From: Anaerofilum hominis
GTDB lineage: Bacteria; Bacillota; Clostridia; Oscillospirales; Ruminococcaceae
Direction of reading: 5' to 3'
DNA: 64,000 bases
NCBI RefSeq assembly: GCF_014287275.1
Contig: NZ_JACONZ010000003.1
Span: 1 to 64,000 of the forward strand
Shown: piece by piece, positions 33,492-42,174 of the stretch
Layout: each line of letters starts with the position of its first letter
How positions within the stretch are numbered: position 1 is the stretch's first letter
The notes under the pieces: model-generated
Told to the model about the DNA's origin: nothing
The model's input: the letters and a program-made list of their open reading frames with translations, nothing else
Databases searched by the model: none
Made by a program: the position numbers and the translations under genes

Positions 33492-34479
33492 GAAAAAATT
33501 CAAGCTGCCCATTTCCGGCAACCAGCTGGTGCTGATCTGCGCCCTGGTGGGGGTCACCGTCATCTTCTCGGTGCTCAACCCCAACTATTTTACTTACACC
33601 AACCTGATCAATATCCTGGTCTCGTCCACCCTGATCGGCCTGACCTCGATCGGCATCACCTTTTTGATCATGACCGGCGGCAACGACCTGTCGGCCGGCG
33701 CGGTGGCCGCCTTTGCCGGCGTTTTCGTCGCCTGGGCGCTGAAAGCCACCAGCCTGCCCTGGCCGCTGCTGTGCCTGGCTGCCATCGCCATTGCCGCGGT
33801 GGCCGGCCTGCTGAACGCGCTGATGGTGACGAAGCTGAACATCGTGCCCTTTATCGCAACGCTGGCAAGCCAGTCGGTGTGGCGCGGCTTTGCTTATCTT
33901 GTGTGCGGCGGCAAGCCGGTCTCGGTGGCGGACAAGGGCTTTATGGCCTTTGGCAAGTCCCGCCTGGGCGGCGACAACGGCATCCCCTACACGGTGATCC
34001 TGATGGTGGTGTTCTTCGTCATCTTCGCCTACATCCTGGCCAAGACCAAGTTCGGCCGCAGCATCTTCGCCATCGGCGGCAACGCCGAGGCGGCCCGTCT
34101 GGCGGGCATCAACGCCAACCGTGTAAAGACCATCTGCTATGTGATGACCTCCATGTTCGCGGCCCTGGCGGGCATCATCCTGGCCGCCCGCATGAACTCC
34201 GGCCAGCCCGCGGCCAGCCCCAACCTGCACTTTGACGCCATCACCGCGGCAAACCTGGGCGGCGTCTCCATGGTGGGCGGCGTCGGCTCCATCCCCAGCG
34301 TGGTGCTGGGCGTGCTGCTGGTGCAGGCGTTCAACTCCGGCCTGAACATGGTGGGCGTATCGTCCTACTGGCAGTACGTGGCGCGCGGCATGCTGCTGTT
34401 CGCCTCGCTGGCCATCGACTTCTACCGCCAGCGCACCCGCGCCCGGCGCCTGCTGGCCGACAGCATGAAAGCGCTGTAA
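33484..34479 (+). CDS. Sugar ABC importer, permease (RbsC/MglC/AraH type)
   Basis: A 331-residue membrane protein with about ten hydrophobic segments. ITFLIMTGGNDLSAGAV is the CUT2 permease signature, and AEAARLAGINANRVK is the cytoplasmic loop that contacts the ATPase. The start ATG overlaps the end of the ATPase gene (translational coupling). Works with the ATPase before it and the binding protein after it. Confidence 0.93.
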   Translation: MNEKKFKLPISGNQLVLICALVGVTVIFSVLNPNYFTYTNLINILVSSTLIGLTSIGITFLIMTGGNDLSAGAVAAFAGVFVAWALKATSLPWPLLCLAAIAIAAVAGLLNALMVTKLNIVPFIATLASQSVWRGFAYLVCGGKPVSVADKGFMAFGKSRLGGDNGIPYTVILMVVFFVIFAYILAKTKFGRSIFAIGGNAEAARLAGINANRVKTICYVMTSMFAALAGIILAARMNSGQPAASPNLHFDAITAANLGGVSMVGGVGSIPSVVLGVLLVQAFNSGLNMVGVSSYWQYVARGMLLFASLAIDFYRQRTRARRLLADSMKAL

Positions 34480-34629
34480 AAAGCGTGTGCCGGCCGCCGG
34501 CCCCGCCCTTTGGGCAGCACGGCCCTGCGGCCGCTGGCGCGGCGCCCTGAAACTGTATTTTTTGGCCGCGCGCCGCGGGATCTCCCCGCGGCAGCGGCTG
34601 AAAATAAAAAAATCACGGAGGAAAAAAGC

Positions 34630-35682
34630 ATGAAAAAGTTTGTATCACTGCTCCTGGCAGGCATGATGGCGCTCAGCCTGGTGGCCTGCGGCGGCTCGGA
34701 CAGCTCTTCGTCCGCCGCCTCTGTCGGTTCCACCCCCGACGCCAGCTCCGCCGCTGCCGGCGGCAAGGTGGAGGCCCTGAACATCTACGGCATCTACAAG
34801 TCGGAGTCCACCTATTTCGTCAACGAGGCCGCCTCGATCGAAAAGACCCTGAGCGAGCTGGGCGAGAAGTACGGCTTTGAGGCCACCTGGCACTTCAACA
34901 ACTGCGACGGCGACCCCGAGAAGTACATGACCCTGATCGACACCGCCATCGCCGACAACGCCGACGCGATCGTCACCTGCATCCCCGACCAGACCATGTC
35001 CCAGTCGGTGGTGGACAAGTGCAACGAGGCGGGCGTGCCCATCATCGCGGTGGACGACGGCCTGATCGACACCGAGGGCAACAAGATCGCCCCCTGGTTC
35101 GGCATCGACGCCTATAACATCGGTTACACCGCGGGCGAGTGGATGGCCGACTACGCCAAAGAGAACGACCTGCTGGACGACCCCAGCGTGGGCCTGCTGT
35201 ACATGACCATGGAGACCGTCTCCTCCTGCGTGCCCCGCACCGAGGGCGAGAAAGACGCCTGGAAGGATAAGCTGGGCGACGCTTTGAGCGACCGCACCTA
35301 TGAGGCCGATTACGTGAGCATGTCCGAGGAGGCCTACAACAGCGCTTCCGCCGTCATCACCGCCCACCCCGAGATCAAGACCTGGCTGGTCATGACCCCG
35401 TCCGAGAACGGCGTGCTGGGCTGCGGCGCTGTGCTGGAAGAGGCGGGCCTGGACGGCACCAGCTGCATCATCGCCCTGGGTGCTGACGAGATGGTCAACC
35501 AGTGGGCCGACGGCAACTACTCCGTCTGCCGCGCTTCCGCTTACTTCTCCGGCAAGGTGGTCGGCAAAGAGGCGATCACCGCCGTTGTCGAGTACCTGGT
35601 CAACGGCACCGAGATCCCCGCGGAGTACGCGACCCCGGCCGTCATCGTCACTCCCGACAACTACGCGGATTACGTGCTGTAA
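34630..35682 (+). CDS. AraF-like sugar-binding lipoprotein of the ABC importer
   Basis: A 350-residue extracellular binding protein. Residues 1-20 are a lipoprotein signal with lipobox SLVAC (Cys20), then a Ser/Ala-rich linker. The binding fold resembles L-arabinose-binding protein AraF: ADAIVTCIPDQTMSQSVVDKC, PIIAVDDGLID, HPEIKTWLVMTPSENGVLGC, IIALGADEMVNQW. A pentose or pentose-like sugar is therefore plausible, but ligand residues are not assigned. GGAGG precedes the ATG. The 150-base gap after the permease gene contains a CCGCGGG/CCCGCGG hairpin, which may stabilise the downstream message so this subunit is made in excess. Confidence 0.9.
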   Translation: MKKFVSLLLAGMMALSLVACGGSDSSSSAASVGSTPDASSAAAGGKVEALNIYGIYKSESTYFVNEAASIEKTLSELGEKYGFEATWHFNNCDGDPEKYMTLIDTAIADNADAIVTCIPDQTMSQSVVDKCNEAGVPIIAVDDGLIDTEGNKIAPWFGIDAYNIGYTAGEWMADYAKENDLLDDPSVGLLYMTMETVSSCVPRTEGEKDAWKDKLGDALSDRTYEADYVSMSEEAYNSASAVITAHPEIKTWLVMTPSENGVLGCGAVLEEAGLDGTSCIIALGADEMVNQWADGNYSVCRASAYFSGKVVGKEAITAVVEYLVNGTEIPAEYATPAVIVTPDNYADYVL

Positions 35683-35850
35683 GAACTTATATTCCCACCC
35701 GGGGACACCGGATGGGGCGGGACTTTTCCGCCGGGCAGAGCGGCCCCCGCAGCCCCGCTGTGCGGGAGGGGGACCGCCGGTGCAGACGGGATGCCGCCCG
35801 GCCGGCCGCCGGCCGGGAATACGGGTTCCTGAGCTTTGATCACGAAGTGG

Positions 35851-35885
35851 AACAATCGGGAGGAAGCTCCCGATTGTTCTTTTTT
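35851..35885 (+). terminator. Intrinsic terminator behind the importer genes
   Basis: AACAATCGGGAG (35851-35862), loop GAAG, CTCCCGATTGTT (35867-35878), then CTTTTTT. It lies 45 bases before the next gene, so the following three genes need read-through or a promoter I cannot see. Confidence 0.88.
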
Positions 35886-35929
35886 CCCAGAGAAGAAGGC
35901 CCGGCCGCGCCGGGGATGGAGGTAATACA

Positions 35930-36748
35930 GTGAGGACTGTACAGTACGAATTGATGAGGCCGGGCGAACTTCTGGCGGAAAAGGAGCGCTTTTCAGTGGC
36001 CTACCTGCCGGTGGGCCCGCTGGAATGGCACGGGCCGCACATGCCCTTTGGCACCGACCCGCTGGACGCCCAGGCCGTGGCCCGCGGGGTGGCACAAAAG
36101 ATCGGGGGCGTGGTGTTTCCCACCCTGTACTGCGGCACCGAGCGGGCCCGCACGCCGCAGGAGCTGCAGTGCATGGGCTTTGAGGAAGAAGACCTGTATG
36201 TGGTGGGCATGGACGTGCCCGCCAACCCGGTGAAAAGCTGCTATTTCCCCGAGGAGGCCTTTGGCATGATCCTGCGCGAATATCTGCTGCAGATCGTGGA
36301 ACAGGGCTTTCGGCTGGTGGTGATAGTCAACGGCCACGGGGCGTCGGGCCAGCTGGCCACGGGCGAGCGGCTGGCAAGGGAATTCACCCACAACACGCCC
36401 GCCACCGTGCTGTTCACCCGGGCCATGCAGAAGCTGGAAGAGGGCGACCAGCGCCTGGGCCACGCCAACATCTCCGAGACCGCCATGCAGATGTACATCA
36501 GCGGCGACAGCGTGGACCTGAGCCAGCTGCCGCCCAGAGAGGTGCCGCTGAAGACCTGCGATTGGGGCATTGCCGACGCGCTGGAGTTTCAGGGCCTGGG
36601 CAACGCCGCCCACACGGTGGAGCAGGACCCGCGGGACGCCACAGCGCAGCTGGGCCGCCGCTATGTGGAGAACGGGGTGCAGCGCATTTCGGATCAGGTG
36701 CTGGCCGCCTATGCAGAGCTGGAACCCCGGCAGGGGACAAAGGCATGA
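35930..36748 (+). CDS. Creatininase-fold amidohydrolase
   Basis: A 272-residue protein of the creatininase/MftE family, metal-dependent hydrolases acting on cyclic amides or related bonds. LPVGPLEWHGPHMPFGTD carries the metal ligands Glu32, His34 and Asp43, NGHGAS is the typical NGHG motif, and GHANISETAMQMY is the late metal-ligand block. The start is GTG at 35930 with GGAGGT six to seven bases upstream. Its stop overlaps the ATG of the PHP gene (ATGA). In this sugar locus it may open a lactam or lactone or cleave a sugar amide; the true substrate is unknown. Confidence 0.82.
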   Translation: MRTVQYELMRPGELLAEKERFSVAYLPVGPLEWHGPHMPFGTDPLDAQAVARGVAQKIGGVVFPTLYCGTERARTPQELQCMGFEEEDLYVVGMDVPANPVKSCYFPEEAFGMILREYLLQIVEQGFRLVVIVNGHGASGQLATGERLAREFTHNTPATVLFTRAMQKLEEGDQRLGHANISETAMQMYISGDSVDLSQLPPREVPLKTCDWGIADALEFQGLGNAAHTVEQDPRDATAQLGRRYVENGVQRISDQVLAAYAELEPRQGTKA

Positions 36749-37590
36749 CCGCCAACTACCACACCCATACCGCCCGCTGCCGGCACGCCGTGGGAGACGA
36801 CCGCGCGTATGTGGAGCGGGCCATTCAGGGCGGCCTGCAGGTGCTGGGTTTTTCCGACCATGCCCCTTACCCTTTCCCGGGGGGCTACCGCTCTGATTTT
36901 CGGATGGAGATGGGCGAGCTGGAGGGATATGTGTCCTCTGTGCTGGACCTGAAGCGGGAATACCGGGACGACATCCGCATCCATCTGGGGCTGGAGGTGG
37001 AGTACTATCCGGCTCTGTTCCCCCAGCTGCTGCGGGCGCTGGAGGGGCTGCCCATCGAGTATTTTCTGCTGGGGCAGCACTATCTGGGCAATGAGCAGGG
37101 CGCGCCCTACAGCGGCGCGGCCACCGCCGACCCGGCGGTCCTCAAGGGCTACTGCGACCAGGTCATCGCGGGCATCGAGACGGGCTGCTACACCTATCTC
37201 GCCCACCCGGACCTGATCCATTTTTGCGGGGACGAAGCCCTGTATGACAGCGAGCTGCGCCGGCTCTGCCGGGCGGCAAACAGACGGGGCCTGCCGCTGG
37301 AGATCAACTTTTTGGGGCTCTGGCAGGGCCGCCATTACCCGGACGAGCGGTTCTGGCGCATCGCGGGCCAGGAGGGGTGCAGGGCCATTTTTGGCTGCGA
37401 CGCCCACGACCCGCTGCGGCTGTGGGACCCGCCGGCGCTGGACCGCGCCCGGGCCCTGGCGGCGCGCTGGGGCCTTGCGGTGCTGGACAGGGCCGCGCTG
37501 CGGGACCCGCTGGCGCCGGGCGCCGCCGGGGCGAAAGCAGGCCCCACAGAGAAAAACCGGGCCCCGGCCCGGAAAGGAGCGACAGTATGA
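36745..37590 (+). CDS. PHP-domain phosphoesterase (HisK/histidinol-phosphatase-like)
   Basis: A 281-residue PHP-family metallohydrolase. NYHTHTARCRHA (His6, His8), FSDHAPY, GLEVEYY, AHPDLIHF and GCDAHDP are the successive metal-binding motifs, all intact. Related proteins dephosphorylate histidinol phosphate or small sugar phosphates. No histidine-biosynthesis genes are near; position between a creatininase-fold hydrolase and a sulfatase argues for a sugar phosphate or cyclic phosphate substrate. It overlaps both neighbours by four bases, so the three proteins are co-translated. Confidence 0.82.
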   Translation: MTANYHTHTARCRHAVGDDRAYVERAIQGGLQVLGFSDHAPYPFPGGYRSDFRMEMGELEGYVSSVLDLKREYRDDIRIHLGLEVEYYPALFPQLLRALEGLPIEYFLLGQHYLGNEQGAPYSGAATADPAVLKGYCDQVIAGIETGCYTYLAHPDLIHFCGDEALYDSELRRLCRAANRRGLPLEINFLGLWQGRHYPDERFWRIAGQEGCRAIFGCDAHDPLRLWDPPALDRARALAARWGLAVLDRAALRDPLAPGAAGAKAGPTEKNRAPARKGATV

Positions 37591-38906
37591 AACGCAGACC
37601 CAATATCCTGGTGTTTTTCACAGACCAGCAGCGGGCGGACAGCTGCGGCTGCTACGGCAGCCCCAACGGGCTGACCCCGTTTCTGGATTCGCTGGGGGAG
37701 GACGGCGTGGTTTTTGACAATGCCGTCAGCTGCCAGCCGGTGTGCGGCCCGGCCCGGGCGGTGATCCAGACCGGCCAGTTCGCCACCCGCAATGGCTGCT
37801 ATCGCAACGCCATCGACCTGCCCGCGGACGGGCAGACCCTGGCCCGGCGCATGAAAGCGGCCGGCTATAAGACCGGTTATGTGGGCAAGTGGCATCTGGC
37901 CGGCACCGGCGTGGAGCCGGTGCCGGAAGAGCTGCGCGCCGGGTATGAGGATTACTGGATCGCGGCGGACCTGCTGGAGTTTTCCTCCGGCCCCGAAAGC
38001 GGTTTTGTGTTTGACAAGCAGAACCGCAAGCGCGAGTTTGAAAAGTACCGGGTGGACGCCATCACCGATTATGCCGTCGAGACCCTGCGGGCCCACGACC
38101 CGGCCGAGCCGCTGTTTCTGTTCGTCTCTTATCTGGAACCGCATCATCAGAACAACCAAAACCGCTATGTGGCCCCTGAAGGGTACGCACAGCGGTATCA
38201 GGACGCCTGGGTGCCCGACGATCTGGTGGCGCTGGACAAACCCGACGCCGACTGGCGCGCCAACCTGCCTGATTACTACGGCTGCATCCGCCGCCTGGAC
38301 GAAAACCTGGAGCGGCTGGTGGGGGTGCTGAAAGAGCGGGGGATGTACGAGGACACCATCATCGTGTTCACCTGCGACCACGGCTCCCACTTCCGCACCC
38401 GCAACGGCGAGTACAAGCGCTCCTGCCACGAGGCCAGCGTCCACATCCCGCTGGTGTTCCGGGGCGGGCAGTTCCGGGGCGGGCGGCATGCCCGGCAGGC
38501 GGTCTCGCTGGTGGACCTTGCCCCCACGCTGCTGGACCTGGCCGGGGCAGCCCCGGCGGAGGAGATGGACGGCCGCTCGTTCGCCGCCATGGCCGGGCAG
38601 GACATCCCGGGCTGGGACGAGGCGGTGCTCATCCAGATCAGCGAGAGCGAGGTCGCCCGCGCATTGCGCACACCGCGCTATAAGTACTGCGTCACCGCGC
38701 CGCACAAAAACCCCTGGCTGGACGCGTGCAGCGATCTGTATGTGGAGGAGTGCCTGTACGACCTGCAGCAGGACCCGTGGGAGTTGAACAACCTGATCGC
38801 GGACCCGGCCTGCCGGCAGGTCAAGGAAGAGCTGCGCGCCCTGCTGCTGGAGAAGATCGCCGCCTCCGGGGAGGAAACGCCGGTGATCCTGCCGCTGGAG
38901 CGCTGA
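37587..38906 (+). CDS. Type I sulfatase, Cys-type (arylsulfatase A superfamily)
   Basis: A 439-residue alkaline-phosphatase-fold sulfatase. PNILVFFTDQQRAD gives the first calcium ligands, CGPAR (Cys53-Arg57) is the C-x-P-x-R motif whose Cys becomes formylglycine, VGKWHL carries the substrate-site Lys/His, and TCDHGSH the second metal block. Without a signal peptide it is likely cytoplasmic, so a sulfated sugar would be imported first. The anaerobic maturase at 17403-18503 is the candidate activator. AAAGGAG precedes the ATG, which overlaps the PHP gene's stop. Removes sulfate, probably from a sugar. Confidence 0.88.
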   Translation: MKRRPNILVFFTDQQRADSCGCYGSPNGLTPFLDSLGEDGVVFDNAVSCQPVCGPARAVIQTGQFATRNGCYRNAIDLPADGQTLARRMKAAGYKTGYVGKWHLAGTGVEPVPEELRAGYEDYWIAADLLEFSSGPESGFVFDKQNRKREFEKYRVDAITDYAVETLRAHDPAEPLFLFVSYLEPHHQNNQNRYVAPEGYAQRYQDAWVPDDLVALDKPDADWRANLPDYYGCIRRLDENLERLVGVLKERGMYEDTIIVFTCDHGSHFRTRNGEYKRSCHEASVHIPLVFRGGQFRGGRHARQAVSLVDLAPTLLDLAGAAPAEEMDGRSFAAMAGQDIPGWDEAVLIQISESEVARALRTPRYKYCVTAPHKNPWLDACSDLYVEECLYDLQQDPWELNNLIADPACRQVKEELRALLLEKIAASGEETPVILPLER

Positions 38907-39865
38907 GCAGGACTTCCTTTTTCACAGGGCCGCTGCAGAGGCGGAAAACAGCACCGCAGGGCTAAAAGCCTGTGCCGTCAGTGCAGCCGGTCCGCGGGGC
39001 TGCCGGTACGGCCGGGGCTCCCGCCGCCGTAAAAGCGGCGGAGATCCGCGGCAGCAAAACAGACCTGCGTTCTGGTGAGAGCGGTGAAAAAAGCCGCGGC
39101 GGAGCAGCGACTGCTTTTCATCCCGGCGCGCGGCTGCCGTGCAGCGGCGGCGAGGGGCAGGCCATGAAGATAAGTTGTTTTTTAATAGTCATGTAGCCTG
39201 TCCTCAGGCTGCGGCGAATAGAAACAACATATTTTTTATTGCGCATCAATAAAAAGCAGCTGCGAGGCTGTTTGGGCATCCATCTGGCCCGCCTCGGGCC
39301 GCGGTGAATAAAAACAAAAAATGGCCGTGGGCAAGATTTGGCGGTCCTTTGCCCGGCTGCCACTCAGCGGCGAGAGGCAAAGCCCTCACGGCAGCTTGGA
39401 TCTCAGCAGCGGGCGCGCCAGCCGGGCCGCTGCAAAAGCTGCGGAGAAAAGCCCATCTTTTACACGCGCCCGTCCACAAAAGTGGATGGGCGCTGCTTTT
39501 TTGTCGGGGGGAGCGCTGCGCGTCCCCGGACCACGAAAGCCGCCGGGTCCCGCGCCCCGGGCACGACAGCCGTTTTTGGCCTGACGCTGCGGCCTTGGTC
39601 CTGCCCCCGCAGGCAGGCAGCGGAGGGCTTTTGGCTTGCACGCACCTGTTTCAGGCCGGTGCGCGGGACGGGCTGAGCACTGACGCAGGCGGGCATGGGC
39701 CGCAGGACGGTCTGAAAAACTTTTTCTTACCGCCCGGCAAAGGTGCAAAGACGGGGGCCGGGCAAAAATACGGCGGCGGGCAGGACAAAGCGCCGGCCCG
39801 TCCTTGGCACAGCAGCCGGCGCTCTATGGATCGTTTTTTGTTTTGTCTTTCGGGCGGTGTACCGT
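38907..39865. other. Gene-free interval with short repeats and an orphan terminator
   Basis: Two 25-base segments, 39202-39226 and 39292-39316, match at 21 of 25 positions, the four differences all being transitions, 90 bases apart. No ribosome binding site supports the overlapping short frames. The terminator at 39466-39502 is listed separately. Confidence 0.4.
39466..39502 (+). terminator. Intrinsic terminator, gene unclear
   Basis: GCGCCCGTCCAC (39466-39477), loop AAAA, GTGGATGGGCGC (39482-39493) with one G-U pair, then TGCTTTTTT. It is 560 bases beyond the sulfatase stop, so it may end that operon's transcript or an unrecognised small RNA. Confidence 0.7.
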
Positions 39866-40165
39866 TCAGGAGGGCTTTTTGCGCTGTTTCATCAGCTGGT
39901 GCAGGTAAACGCTGCCCGACGCGCAGAGCAGACCCTGTACCAGGGAGGTGAACACGGCGGTCAGCACCTGGGAGAGGCCCCGGGGCGTATTCTGGCCCAC
40001 CACCCAGACCGCGGAGAGCAGTACCCCCGCACAGCCCAGCAGCAGCGGGATGTTTTTGTCCGGCACCGAGGCCGAGCGCTTGAGCAGGGTGCCGAGAAAA
40101 TTGAGCGCCGGCACCAGCGCCAGCAGCTCCGGCTGGATAAATTTTTTGCAAAGTTCCAGATCCAT
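39866..40165 (-). CDS. Phage holin-like small membrane protein
   Basis: A 99-residue protein with three hydrophobic stretches (ELLALVPALNFLGTLL, IPLLLGCAGVLLSAVWVV, VLTAVFTSLVQGLLCASG) and a short basic C-terminus (KQRKKPS). Layout and sequence resemble the phage holin superfamily V (Hol44) proteins, which form lesions in the membrane for endolysin release. The ATG at 40165 follows GGGGGAA. No endolysin, capsid or other phage gene is nearby, so it is either a domesticated orphan or a phage remnant. The family call rests on hydrophobic pattern more than on catalytic residues. Confidence 0.6.
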   Translation of the reverse strand: MDLELCKKFIQPELLALVPALNFLGTLLKRSASVPDKNIPLLLGCAGVLLSAVWVVGQNTPRGLSQVLTAVFTSLVQGLLCASGSVYLHQLMKQRKKPS

Positions 40166-40640
40166 CGCGCTCGTTCCCCCTTTTTGGACAAAAACGGCAG
40201 ATCGGGCCCGGCCGCTGCCGGGCGGCGCCCGCCCACGGCAGAAAGCGCCCCGCGGTTTCAGCACGCCCCTTTTGCGGCCGGGCCGCCTTTTAAAAACGGC
40301 TTTCCGGGCAGGGCGCTTTTCCTTTTTGAAAAAAGCGGCTCTCTTTGGAGCAAGCTCCGCTTTTGCTCTGCTCGTCCCGGCGGCGGACGTGGCGTTCCCT
40401 GTGCGCCGCCGCACCGCCCCGGTCCCGCACGGGGCGGCCGGCTGTCTCACCGCCGCGCGGTGTCCGCGCGGCGGAACGGCCGATGCGGCGCCCGCATGAG
40501 AGGACTGTTTTTTCCAGTGTATGCAGGCGGGCGCGCAGGCATGCCCGGCAAGGTGTTTCAGCGCCGCGCGCCGGTGTTTGCTGCGCGGGGCAGCGGCTGA
40601 GACCGGCCCCTGTTCCCGGCGGCTGCGCCGGGCAGGGATA
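40166..40640. other. Gene-free GC-rich spacer
   Basis: Contains GAAAGCGCCC near 40238 and GGGCGCTTTTC near 40312, which could pair into a long irregular hairpin. No frame has protein features. Confidence 0.35.
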
Positions 40641-40663
40641 TTTTTTGCGCCGGGCGCAAAAAA
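40641..40663. terminator. Bidirectional terminator-like palindrome
   Basis: TTTTTTGCGCC and GGCGCAAAAAA around a single G. It stands just upstream of the kinase promoter and would insulate it from upstream transcription. Confidence 0.5.
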
Positions 40664-40677
40664 CTTGCCCCCGCGCA

Positions 40678-40706
40678 TTGATTTTGCCTCTGTGATTCTC
40701 TATACT
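40678..40706 (+). promoter_or_regulatory. Promoter of the cytidylate-kinase-like gene
   Basis: TTGATT (40678-40683), 17 bases, TATACT (40701-40706), 107 bases before the start codon. Confidence 0.7.
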
Positions 40707-40812
40707 GAAGTTGGAAAGGGCCGCGCCGCCAAAAGGCGGGCCGCCCCGGCGGGGAGAGAAACGCTCTTCCGGGGGCCGCGGCTCAAAAACCGGACCCAGA
40801 GGAGGGATCATC

Positions 40813-41436
40813 ATGAAAAAGTTCGTCGTCACCATTGCCCGGGAAAATGGCAGCGGCGGCCGCGCGGTCGGGGAAAAGCTGGCCCAGCGGCTGGGGGTGC
40901 CCTTTTATAACCGCGACCTGCTGCGGCTGGCCTCGGATGAGAGCGGCATCAGCGAGCAGCTTTTTGCCCGGGCCGACGAGGAGGTCAAGCGCACGCATCT
41001 CTTCCGGGTGGCCCAGGACGCCTATAAGGGCGAGGTGATCCCGCCCGACCGGGACGATTTTGTCTCCAACGAGAATCTGTTCCGCTATCAGGCCCGGGTC
41101 ATCCTGGAGCTGGCCCGCACCGAAAATTGCGTCATCATCGGCCGCTGCGCGGACTATATCCTCAAGGACTATGAAAATGTGGTGCGGGTGTTCGTCCACG
41201 CCCCGCTGGCGGCCCGCATCTCCACCATTATGGAGCGCCATAATTTGAGCGAGGAGGCGGCCCGCCGCGAGATCGCGCGCGTTGACAAGCGCCGGGCCAA
41301 TTATTACCGCACCTTTACCGGCACCGACTGGCGGGACGCCAGCCATTACGACCTCTGCCTCAATTCCGCCGATCTGGGCCTGGACAAATGCGTCGGCCTG
41401 GTGGAAAAATTTCTGGATATCCGCCTCGGCGATTGA
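40813..41436 (+). CDS. Cytidylate kinase-like family protein
   Basis: A 207-residue P-loop protein of the cytidylate-kinase-like group common in Clostridia. The phosphate loop reads ARENGSGGRAVGEKLA (a GSGGR variant of the usual GKGT loop), with GRCADYIL and VRVFVHAPLAARI matching the family core and the lid-like RVDKRRANYYRTFTG. It probably phosphorylates a nucleotide or small molecule, but is not the essential Cmk, whose sequence differs. The ATG follows GAGGAGGG. It stands alone between a promoter and a terminator. Confidence 0.82.
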   Translation: MKKFVVTIARENGSGGRAVGEKLAQRLGVPFYNRDLLRLASDESGISEQLFARADEEVKRTHLFRVAQDAYKGEVIPPDRDDFVSNENLFRYQARVILELARTENCVIIGRCADYILKDYENVVRVFVHAPLAARISTIMERHNLSEEAARREIARVDKRRANYYRTFTGTDWRDASHYDLCLNSADLGLDKCVGLVEKFLDIRLGD

Positions 41437-41528
41437 GGCCCGCGTCAGCACGCGCACCCATCCGCTTCCGGCCGGGGTCTCAGGGGCCCCGGCCCCTGCG
41501 GTCTTTGCGCCCTGCGCCCTGAAACACA

Positions 41529-41570
41529 AACGCCCGCGCTTTGCATCGGCAAAGCGCGGGCGTTATCTGT
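41529..41570 (+). terminator. Hairpin behind the kinase gene
   Basis: AACGCCCGCGCTTTGC (41529-41544) and GCAAAGCGCGGGCGTT (41549-41564) form a perfect 16-bp stem; the following T-content is low. May work for both convergent genes. Confidence 0.6.
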
Positions 41571-41623
41571 ATGCTTTTGATCTGCGCGCAGGCGGCAAGG
41601 GCGAAAGACCGTCCGCCGCCGGC

Positions 41624-42091
41624 TCAGAGCAGGGCTTCGATAAAATCGCTCAGGATGTCCAGCTGGGTCTCGGCGACCGTCAGCGGCGCCAGCTGTTCGA
41701 TGGTAAAAAACTGCAGCTGCCGCGACTCTTTGCTGCAGTGCAGCACCGGCTCGTCCTCCAGCACGATCCAGTAGACCGCGCTGATGATACGGGCGATATT
41801 GCCGTCCGGGTAAGCGGCGATGCGGCTGGGGTCGGAGTAGACCCCCACAAACTGCAGCAGGCCCGGGGACACCGCAAGGCCGGTCTCCTCGCGGATCTCC
41901 CGCAGGATGCAGTCCTCAAGGCTCTCCTCCGGCTCCATGGCGCCGCCGATAAAGGCCCAGCGGTCGCTGTCGGCCCGGCTCTCCATCAGATAAGTGCTGC
42001 GGTACTGGATGATGGCGCAGGCGCCCAGGATCGGGGGCTTGTTGGGCCGGGGCGCAGCGGGGTTTTTGTAGTAAAAGGCCGCTTCCGGCAT
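41624..42091 (-). CDS. Nudix hydrolase
   Basis: A 155-residue hydrolase of nucleoside-diphosphate-linked compounds. The Nudix box spans residues 50-72 with G50, E56, R64, E65, E68, E69 and G71 all in place (ending in LREIREETGL). The N-terminal ACAIIQYRSTYLMESRA and following GGAM are typical of ADP-ribose-type or housecleaning Nudix enzymes, but the substrate cannot be assigned. AAAGGAGG precedes the ATG. It follows the MATE gene by 83 bases on the same strand. Confidence 0.9.
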   Translation of the reverse strand: MPEAAFYYKNPAAPRPNKPPILGACAIIQYRSTYLMESRADSDRWAFIGGAMEPEESLEDCILREIREETGLAVSPGLLQFVGVYSDPSRIAAYPDGNIARIISAVYWIVLEDEPVLHCSKESRQLQFFTIEQLAPLTVAETQLDILSDFIEALL

Positions 42092-42174
42092 GTTGGACGC
42101 CTCCTTTCAGCTCCTGTTATTATTTTAACACAAGCCGCGGGCGTTGGAAAGCAAAAAGCGGAGAATGGCGGGGC

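Noticed and set aside
39866..40165. Prophage
   Set aside because: A single holin-like gene without any other phage gene in 64 kb.
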